NCBI GenBank assembly: GCA_013152825.1
Contig: JAADFP010000052.1
Span: forward strand, 1-9,878
Origin: Caldisericota bacterium
Lineage (GTDB): Bacteria; CAIJMQ01; JAADFP01
Length of the DNA: 9,878 nucleotides
Reading direction: 5' to 3'
Position numbers and translations under genes: made by a program. Position 1 is the stretch's first letter. The number at the start of each line of letters is the position of its first letter. The notes under the pieces were generated by a model. It had not been told where the DNA came from, searched no databases, and saw nothing but the letters and a program-made list of their open reading frames with translations. This document shows positions 5,067-9,878 of this stretch, one piece after another.

Positions 5067-5861
5067 TTATATAATACGATGGCTTTTTAACTTCTCCAGC
5101 AATTTTGCCACTTTTTCTTCCGTATTCTCCCCCTCTATCATCTCTCCCTTGGGTCGGGGCGGAGGACTGAAAATACGTATAACCTGGGTGGGAGAGCCTT
5201 TCAGCCCCACCTCCTCTTCCTTCACCTTCAGCTTTTCCAGATTCCAGTGAAGAATCTCCTGCTTGCGCGCTTTCAAAATCCCCCTCATGGAAGCAAAACG
5301 GGGTTCATTTATCTCTTTGGTTACCGTAACAGCACAGGGAAGTTTCGCTTCCAAAACCTCGTATCCTTCCTCCAGGACCCGTTCCACTTTTATTTTTCCA
5401 TCCAGGATTTCAATCTTGCGGGCATAAGTGATGAGGGGTATGGCAAGGAGCTCCGATACTTCCGGTCCTACCTGCGCAGTATCTCCATCTATTGCCTGCT
5501 TACCAAAGAGAATTAAGTCGTAGTCGCCTATAACCTCAATCGCCCTGGTTAAAGCAACAGAAGTAGCCCAGGTATCTGAGCCGGCAAGTTTGATATCGCT
5601 AAGCAGGATAGCCTCATCAGCCCCCATGGCCAGGGTTTCCCTTAAGGCATTCTCTGCCTGGGGAGGGCCCATGGTCATAACCGTTACCTTACCTCCCAAT
5701 TTCTCCTTGATTCTCAAGGCCTCCTCAACGGCATTGCTATCAAAGGGATTGATAATAGAGGGTATCCCGGTTCGATTCAGAGTGTTGCTTTCCGGGTTGA
5801 TGGTAACCTCGTGTAAGTGCTCAGTATCAGGGACCTGTTTTATGCAAACAATAATATTCAT
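5067..5861 (-). CDS. etfB: Electron transfer flavoprotein, beta subunit
   Basis: The 264-residue protein is a standard-length EtfB. It begins MNIIVCIKQVPDT, has the nucleotide-binding segment FGKQAIDGDTAQVGP (119-133), the partner-recognition region EINEPRFASMRGILKARK (183-200), and the C-terminal TQVIRIFSPP stretch (225-234). It pairs with EtfA to carry electrons to or from an acyl-CoA dehydrogenase, and in some anaerobes takes part in flavin-based electron bifurcation; the sequence alone does not let me decide which. It directly follows the acyl-CoA dehydrogenase with a 4-base ATGA overlap, the partner expected. No etfA follows: after the stop comes a heptamer array and then yicC. The ribosome-binding site is weak (AAGAG), consistent with coupling. 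Confidence 0.95.
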   Translation of the reverse strand: MNIIVCIKQVPDTEHLHEVTINPESNTLNRTGIPSIINPFDSNAVEEALRIKEKLGGKVTVMTMGPPQAENALRETLAMGADEAILLSDIKLAGSDTWATSVALTRAIEVIGDYDLILFGKQAIDGDTAQVGPEVSELLAIPLITYARKIEILDGKIKVERVLEEGYEVLEAKLPCAVTVTKEINEPRFASMRGILKARKQEILHWNLEKLKVKEEEVGLKGSPTQVIRIFSPPPRPKGEMIEGENTEEKVAKLLEKLKSHRII

Positions 5862-6994
5862 TTGTACTCTTTCAATACTTTTAAAGCAATAATGTTCTTC
5901 TGTATTTCACTTGTTCCTTCAATAATTTCAAATAGCTTGGCTTCTCTCATTAGCCTTTCTACTGGATAATCAGTAGTATAACCGTATCCACCGAATATCT
6001 GCACTGCCTTAACCGTGGAATCCATGGCTACCCGGGAAGCATAATACTTGCCCATGGAAGCCAGCTTCTCAAACGGTTTCCCCTGATCTTTCAACCAGGC
6101 TGCTTTATAGAGAAGCAACCTGGCGGCTTCTATCTCTGTGGCCATGTCTGCCAGTAAATGCTGCACAGCCTGGAAAGAAGCAATAGGCTTCTCAAACTGC
6201 ACTCTCTCGCGGCTATACTTTACTGCCTCTTCCAGCGCCCTCTGAGCTACACCAAGCGCTCCTATACCCACACCAATTCTTCCCGCTGCAAAGGTATCCA
6301 TGGCCACTTTAAAACCCGCACCCTCACGCCGTAAAAGGTTTTCCTCCGGGATTTCACAATCTTCCAGGACTAACTCAACATTGGGTAATCCCTTGAAGCC
6401 CATCTTGTCGAAATGCTGTCCTATGGTGAAACCGGGAGTATCCTTCTCCACTATAAAAGCAGAAAGCCCACGTGCCCCCCGGGAAGGGTCAGTACTGGCA
6501 ATAATCACATATATATCCGCCTCTCCTCCGTTGGTAATAAATATCTTCCTTCCCGTCAAATAATACTTACCATTTTTCTTTACTGCCTGGGTCTTCACAC
6601 TGCCTGCATCAGAACCAGCTTCTGGTTCGGTAAGGCCAAAAGCTCCTATGGAATCTTTTGCCAGGCGGGTAAGATACTTCTTCTTCTGTTCCTCATTACC
6701 AAAAGCCATAATGGGGTAAACACAAAGTATATTTGCTCCAAAGGAAAGTCCCGTGGTAGCACAGGCTTTTGATATCTCTTCTGCTATAACACTCCAGGTA
6801 AGAAACCCCATGTCCAATCCACCGTATTCCTCCGGTATAACCAGGCCAAAAAGATCCATACTGGCCAGCAACATAAGCCGGGGAAACCTTCCTTCCTTCT
6901 CCACCTGTTCTGCCTGAGGAGCAATCTTTTCACTACAAACTTTTTTAACCTCTTCCAGCATCAACTTTTGCTCTTCGTTCAATTCAAAATCCAT
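5858..6994 (-). CDS. Acyl-CoA dehydrogenase (short-chain/butyryl-CoA dehydrogenase-like)
   Basis: An FAD enzyme interconverting acyl-CoA and trans-2-enoyl-CoA with ETF as electron partner. The 378-residue length, the motif FGLTEPEAGSD (119-129), the FAD-contact region KIFITNGG (150-157), and QIFGGYGYTTDYPVERLMR (332-350) are typical. The probable catalytic base is Glu359 in IIEGTSEIQ, the position used by short-chain and butyryl-type enzymes. The chain length of the substrate cannot be read from sequence. The strong ribosome-binding site AGGGAGGT lies 4 bases before the ATG and touches the fabF stop codon, leaving an 11-base gap. Position between fabF and etfB suggests work on fatty acyl groups, either degrading them or, in reverse, reducing enoyl thioesters. 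Confidence 0.95.
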   Translation of the reverse strand: MDFELNEEQKLMLEEVKKVCSEKIAPQAEQVEKEGRFPRLMLLASMDLFGLVIPEEYGGLDMGFLTWSVIAEEISKACATTGLSFGANILCVYPIMAFGNEEQKKKYLTRLAKDSIGAFGLTEPEAGSDAGSVKTQAVKKNGKYYLTGRKIFITNGGEADIYVIIASTDPSRGARGLSAFIVEKDTPGFTIGQHFDKMGFKGLPNVELVLEDCEIPEENLLRREGAGFKVAMDTFAAGRIGVGIGALGVAQRALEEAVKYSRERVQFEKPIASFQAVQHLLADMATEIEAARLLLYKAAWLKDQGKPFEKLASMGKYYASRVAMDSTVKAVQIFGGYGYTTDYPVERLMREAKLFEIIEGTSEIQKNIIALKVLKEYK

Positions 6995-7005
6995 TCTTAC
7001 CTCCC

Positions 7006-8244
7006 TTATCCCTGAAATTTCCTGAAGACCAGGGTAGCATTATGGCCACCAAAACCAAAAGCGTTGGTAACCACCACCTTGACTTCTTTCTCTCTGGCCT
7101 GGTTAGGCACATAATCCAGGTCGCACTCTGGATCAGGATATTCATAATTTATGGTGGGATGTATCACACCCTTATATATAGTAAGGCAGCAGGCCACGCT
7201 CTCTATGGCTCCGGATGCTCCCAGTGTATGCCCGATCATGGATTTAGTGGATGAAATGGGAATCTTCCTGGCATATTCCCCAAACACTCTTTTTATGGTG
7301 AGGGTTTCCACCTTGTCATTCAAAGGAGTGGAAGTTCCGTGGGCATTTATGTAATCCACCTCTTCCGGCGAAATTTTTGCATCCCTCAGGGCATTTTGCA
7401 TACTCAAAAACTGCCCTTCCCCCTGGGGCTCCGGCGCAGTGATGTGGTAGGCATCAGAGGTCATTCCAAAGCCAAGAATCTCTGCATAAATTTTCGCCCC
7501 TCTCTTCTTGGCTCTCTCCATCTCTTCAAAAATAAGCACTCCCGCTCCTTCACCCATGACAAAACCATCCCTCTGGCGGTCAAAGGGCCGGGAAGCCTTC
7601 TCTGGTGCATCATTGCGGGTAGAAAGAGCCTTCATGTTGCAAAATCCTGCCAGGCCCAGGGGTGTTATAGCCGTTTCACTCCCGCCGCTTATCACTACCT
7701 CCGCATCTCCCCTCTGAATAGCACGAAAAGCCAGCCCCATAGCATGAAGGGAGGAGGCACAGGCAGTGGAAACAGACAAATTGGCCCCCTGCAATTTATG
7801 CCGGATAGAGATATGGGCAGGAGCAATATCTGTAATCAACATAGGAATGAGAAACGGAGAAACCCTCTCCGGCCCCTTTTCCAGTAGAATAGAGTGCTGA
7901 TTTTCAATAGTCATCAGCCCCCCTATTCCACTTCCCATGATCACGCCCCAGTTATCATGCTTATCTTCTTCTTTATCCAGGCCGGCATCAATCAGGGCTT
8001 CCTCTGCCGCGTATATGGCGAAATGGGTAAAGCGGTCCATTCTCCTGATTTCTTTGGGGGCAAGGTACTTGCCCAGATCAATCTCTTTTACCTCAGCGGC
8101 GATGCGTGTAGGAAAAGGTGAAGGGTCAAAGAGAGTTAATTTACCCACACCGCTCTTACCCTCACAGAGAGCAGCAAAAAAGCTCTCCGGTTCATTACCC
8201 AGAGCACTTACCACTCCCAGCCCTGTAATAACTACTCTGTTCAT
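7006..8244 (-). CDS. fabF: 3-oxoacyl-[acyl-carrier-protein] synthase II
   Basis: Elongating condensing enzyme of type II fatty acid synthesis: joins malonyl-ACP to acyl-ACP with loss of CO2. The 412 residues match KAS II length. The catalytic triad is intact: Cys162 in STACASS, His302 in NAHGTSTPLND and His339 in KSMIGHTLGASGA, with the conserved Lys334. The C terminus has TNAFGFGGHNA, as in the family. The N terminus VVITGLGVVSALGN is standard. The ATG at 8244 overlaps the acpP stop codon as ATGA, and there is little Shine-Dalgarno of its own, so it is probably translated by coupling. acpP-fabF is a classic pair; having the dehydrogenase and etfB directly after it is less usual. Confidence 0.97.
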   Translation of the reverse strand: MNRVVITGLGVVSALGNEPESFFAALCEGKSGVGKLTLFDPSPFPTRIAAEVKEIDLGKYLAPKEIRRMDRFTHFAIYAAEEALIDAGLDKEEDKHDNWGVIMGSGIGGLMTIENQHSILLEKGPERVSPFLIPMLITDIAPAHISIRHKLQGANLSVSTACASSLHAMGLAFRAIQRGDAEVVISGGSETAITPLGLAGFCNMKALSTRNDAPEKASRPFDRQRDGFVMGEGAGVLIFEEMERAKKRGAKIYAEILGFGMTSDAYHITAPEPQGEGQFLSMQNALRDAKISPEEVDYINAHGTSTPLNDKVETLTIKRVFGEYARKIPISSTKSMIGHTLGASGAIESVACCLTIYKGVIHPTINYEYPDPECDLDYVPNQAREKEVKVVVTNAFGFGGHNATLVFRKFQG

Positions 8245-8477
8245 TTTTCTATATGCTCTTTAATATATTCAACAGCTTCTCCTACTGTTCTTATATTCTC
8301 TGCATCCTCATCAGGGATTTCCAGGTCGAATTCCTCTTCCAGCGCCATTACCAGCTCTACAGTATCCAGGGAATCTGCTCCCAGATCATCCACGAAAGAA
8401 GCATTTAACTTAACCTGGTCTTCTCTTACCCCTAGTTGATCCACGACTATTTTCTTCACCCTTTCTTCTATACCCAT
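8241..8477 (-). CDS. acpP: Acyl carrier protein
   Basis: Carries growing acyl chains on a 4'-phosphopantetheine arm. The 78-residue acidic protein has the DSL motif in GADSLDTVELVMALEEEF, giving Ser36 as the attachment site. The N terminus (MGIEERVKKIVVDQLGV) and the C-terminal helix (VGEAVEYIKEHI) are typical. It has the best ribosome-binding site of the window, AAAGGAGGT 5 bases before the ATG, and a near-consensus promoter, as expected for a very abundant protein. It is the first gene of the acpP-fabF-dehydrogenase-etfB operon, overlapping fabF by 4 bases. A separate acpS for its activation is not in the window. Confidence 0.97.
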   Translation of the reverse strand: MGIEERVKKIVVDQLGVREDQVKLNASFVDDLGADSLDTVELVMALEEEFDLEIPDEDAENIRTVGEAVEYIKEHIEK

Positions 8478-8513
8478 AACATACCTCCTTTTACTGCAAT
8501 AAATCTCCCGTGA

Positions 8514-8542
8514 ATATTATCAGGAGTCTGCCAATTTTTCAA
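8514..8542 (-). promoter_or_regulatory. Strong sigma-70-type promoter of the acpP operon
   Basis: On the minus strand TTGAAA (8542-8537) and TAATAT (8519-8514) are separated by exactly 17 bases, and the -10 is preceded by TGA, an extended -10 element. The predicted start near 8507 gives a leader of about 29 bases that contains the AAAGGAGGT ribosome-binding site. Both hexamers differ from consensus by only one or two bases. Confidence 0.8.
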
Positions 8543-8559
8543 GATTACACCCAAAAATG

Positions 8560-8568
8560 TGTTAATAT
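8560..8568 (+). promoter_or_regulatory. Probable extended -10 promoter of amrS
   Basis: TGTTAATAT combines the TGn extension with TAATAT, the same hexamer used by the opposing acpP promoter. No convincing -35 is present 16-18 bases upstream. Transcription would begin near 8575-8577, at or within two bases of the amrS ATG, implying a leaderless message. Confidence 0.5.
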
Positions 8569-8576
8569 ATTACCAC

Positions 8577-9581
8577 ATGCGGGAGGCTTTTTTCTACGAA
8601 AAACTAAAAGATAGTAAAGTAAAGTGTCATCTCTGCCCCCATGAATGCATAATAGGAGCAGGGAAAAGGGGAATATGCGGGGTAAGAGAAAACAAAAACG
8701 GCATTCTCTACTCTTTAAGTTACGGGAAATTGGTAGCAGAAAACCTGGATCCTATTGAAAAGAAGCCGTTATTCCACTTTCTGCCAGGAAGCCTTTCTTA
8801 TTCCATAGCTACCGTGGGATGTAATCTCCGCTGCCTGCACTGTCAGAATGCTGAAATATCCCAGTTCCGCGCCGAGATTATCCCGGGCAAAGAAAGAACC
8901 CCGCAGGAAGCCCTTGAGATAGCATTAAACCATGGGGCAAAAAGCATTTCTTATACCTATACAGAGCCCACGATATTCTTTGAGTTTGCTTATGAGCTGG
9001 CAAAGCTTGCCCACGCTAAAGGCCTAAAAAACAACTTTGTTACCAATGGATATGCCACCCGGGAAGCCTGGGAGAAAATTGCTCCCTACCTGGACGGAGC
9101 AAATGTAGACCTTAAATCGTTTCGGGAGGATTTTTATCGGAAAATATGCGGAGCACAGTTAAAACCTGTCCTGGAAAGTATAACCTTGCTTAAATCACTG
9201 GGGATATGGATAGAAGTTACCACTCTCCTCATCCCTACCCTCAACGATTCCGAGGAAGAATTGAGAGATATAGCCCGTTTTATCGCTTCTCTGGATAACA
9301 GCATACCCTGGCATGTTACAGCCTTTTATCCCCACTACAAATTAATTCAACTTCCTCCTACCCCGGCCAAAAAACTTTTCCGGGCACGGGAGATAGGACT
9401 GGAGGAAGGACTAAAATATGTATACGTGGGAAATATTTTAGGGGGAGAGGGCGAGAATACGTACTGCAGTCGATGTAGCACTCTTCTGATTAGAAGGAGA
9501 GGTCTCTCTGTAACTCACATGGCTCTTAGCCAGGGGAAATGCAAAAAATGCGGGAAAGCACTGGAAGGAGTGTTTCTATAG
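8577..9581 (+). CDS. amrS: AmmeMemoRadiSam system radical SAM enzyme AmrS
   Basis: A 334-residue radical SAM protein related to pyruvate-formate-lyase activating enzymes. The 4Fe-4S site is CNLRCLHC (Cys82, Cys86, Cys89). Before it is a conserved N-terminal cysteine cluster, CHLCPHEC with Cys17, Cys20 and Cys24 plus Cys34 in GICGVREN. The C-terminal tail adds two CxxC pairs (Cys297/Cys300 and Cys322/Cys325), a likely metal-binding ribbon. These features define the AmrS subgroup, which is genomically associated with AMMECR1 and MEMO proteins; neither lies in this window, and I know of no firmly assigned reaction. The ATG at 8577 gives the usual N terminus MREAFFYEKL; a GTG at 8559 would add six residues. 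Neither has a Shine-Dalgarno. The stop codon lies inside a heptamer array. Confidence 0.92.
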   Translation: MREAFFYEKLKDSKVKCHLCPHECIIGAGKRGICGVRENKNGILYSLSYGKLVAENLDPIEKKPLFHFLPGSLSYSIATVGCNLRCLHCQNAEISQFRAEIIPGKERTPQEALEIALNHGAKSISYTYTEPTIFFEFAYELAKLAHAKGLKNNFVTNGYATREAWEKIAPYLDGANVDLKSFREDFYRKICGAQLKPVLESITLLKSLGIWIEVTTLLIPTLNDSEEELRDIARFIASLDNSIPWHVTAFYPHYKLIQLPPTPAKKLFRAREIGLEEGLKYVYVGNILGGEGENTYCSRCSTLLIRRRGLSVTHMALSQGKCKKCGKALEGVFL

Positions 9582-9611
9582 ACTTTAGACTATAGACTTA
9601 AGACTATAGAC
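9577..9611 (+). repeat. Heptamer array, TATAGAC type (5 units), overlapping the amrS stop codon
   Basis: Five uninterrupted 7-bp units start at 9577, 9584, 9591, 9598 and 9605: TATAGAC three times, plus TTTAGAC and TTAAGAC. The first unit supplies the last two bases of the amrS Leu codon and its TAG stop (9579-9581). The array is followed by TGG, like its sister array at 1516-1550. Confidence 0.9.
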
Positions 9612-9620
9612 TGGAAGGAG

Positions 9621-9655
9621 TAGTTAGTAGCGAGTAGATAGTAGCGGGTAGTGAG
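9621..9655 (+). repeat. Heptamer array, TAGNNNG type (5 units)
   Basis: Units TAGTTAG, TAGCGAG, TAGATAG, TAGCGGG and TAGTGAG start at 9621, 9628, 9635, 9642 and 9649. TAG at the start and G at the end are invariant while the middle three positions vary, so it is a degenerate array with a strict 7-bp step. Confidence 0.85.
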
Positions 9656-9753
9656 GGGACAAGAGAAAGGCACAGAGGGGGAGGAGAAGAAGGAGGTTGG
9701 GTATCCTGGGGGGGATTTTATCCTGACCTCCATGTGGCGGCTTGAGTTTATTA

Positions 9754-9806
9754 TTTTGGATTTTGGGTTTATTTAGGGTTTTAGGTTTTGTATTTAGGGT
9801 TTATTC
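9754..9806 (+). repeat. Heptamer array, TTTAGGG/TTTTGGA type (7 units, one 4-bp slip)
   Basis: Units TTTTGGA (9754) and TTTTGGG (9761) are followed by a 4-base insert (9768-9771), then TTTAGGG (9772), TTTTAGG (9779), TTTTGTA (9786), TTTAGGG (9793) and TTTATTC (9800). It corresponds to the array at 1774-1833, which also has a single 4-base slip, and like that one it stands directly before a GNRA-loop palindrome. Confidence 0.8.
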
Positions 9807-9820
9807 CGACACCAGCCCTG

Positions 9821-9850
9821 CTGGTCATGCCCGCGAAAGCGGGCATCCAG
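9821..9850. repeat. Two-part palindrome with GAAA tetraloop
   Basis: The inner stem ATGCCCGC (9827-9834) pairs perfectly with GCGGGCAT (9839-9846) around GAAA. A 4-bp outer stem CTGG/CCAG (9821-9824 and 9847-9850) encloses it, with TC bulged on the left. Compared with 1853-1872, two base pairs of the inner stem are changed on both strands so pairing is kept. No T run follows. Confidence 0.85.
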
Positions 9851-9878
9851 AGGAGCGCATGTGCATATCTTGGCAGGC

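Larger units (their letters stand above)
9582..9878. other. Repeat-rich sequence downstream of amrS to the window end
   Basis: No gene is visible in these 297 bases. After the two heptamer arrays at 9577-9655 comes a purine-rich plus-strand stretch (about 9656-9700, containing GGCACAGAGGGGGAGGAG), a run of seven G near 9710-9716, the TTTAGGG-type array (9754-9806) and a palindrome (9821-9850). The last 28 bases show nothing recognisable. No intrinsic terminator for amrS was found. Confidence 0.7.

Noticed and set aside
7339..7887. 182-codon plus-strand open frame
   Set aside because: It is antisense to fabF, whose catalytic motifs and full length are intact; the translation resembles no family.
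9821..9850. Intrinsic terminator for amrS
   Set aside because: The hairpin is strong but has no T run after it on either strand and lies 240 bases past the stop codon.

Overview
The window reads as chromosomal DNA of an anaerobe-like bacterium, probably from a poorly cultured lineage. It carries one tRNA gene, eleven complete and intact protein genes, and several hundred bases of unusual repetitive intergenic DNA. The proteins are bacterial (RemA, YicC, type II fatty-acid-synthesis ACP and FabF, CinA). AmrS and an acyl-CoA dehydrogenase/EtfB pair fit an anaerobic lifestyle. I cannot name a phylum from the sequence alone.

Layout: a tRNA-Thr(CGT) gene (56-127) runs with only 2 bases of gap into cinA (130-1368), both on the plus strand. 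A 702-base gap (1369-2070) filled with short-period repeats separates cinA from a long minus-strand block. Read in transcription order from 8477 down to 2071, that block is acpP, fabF, acyl-CoA dehydrogenase, etfB, then a 116-base gap, then yicC, remA, gmk, nadK, nikR. Most junctions inside it are ATGA-type or small overlaps, so there are two tightly coupled operons: a lipid/redox group and a housekeeping group. amrS (8577-9581) is divergent from acpP across a 99-base promoter region, and another repeat region follows it to the window end.

Gene function: acpP and fabF supply the acyl carrier and elongating condensing enzyme of type II fatty acid synthesis. The acyl-CoA dehydrogenase and EtfB handle an acyl thioester oxidation or enoyl thioester reduction step linked to electron transfer, but the expected etfA partner is absent. 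yicC-remA-gmk is a gene order well known from Firmicutes; here nadK (NADP supply) and nikR (nickel sensing) follow it. cinA is a full-length two-domain pyridine-nucleotide/repair protein.

The most unusual content is the intergenic DNA. At ten places there are runs of three to ten tandem units of exactly 7 bp. The unit sequence differs from run to run (TWTAGAC, AGTTNNN, TAGNNNG, AGATACA, ACGNNNN, TTTAGGG) while the 7-bp period is kept. Two loci (1516-1880 and 9577-9850) share the same order of modules: a TWTAGAC array, other heptads, a TTTAGGG array, then a palindrome with a GNRA-type tetraloop whose two copies differ by compensatory changes. One array begins inside the amrS stop codon, and another lies in the etfB-yicC gap where etfA would be expected.

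Promoters recognisable by eye are of the extended -10 sigma-70 type. cinA and amrS both lack a Shine-Dalgarno sequence and may be translated from leaderless or nearly leaderless RNAs, unlike most of the other genes.
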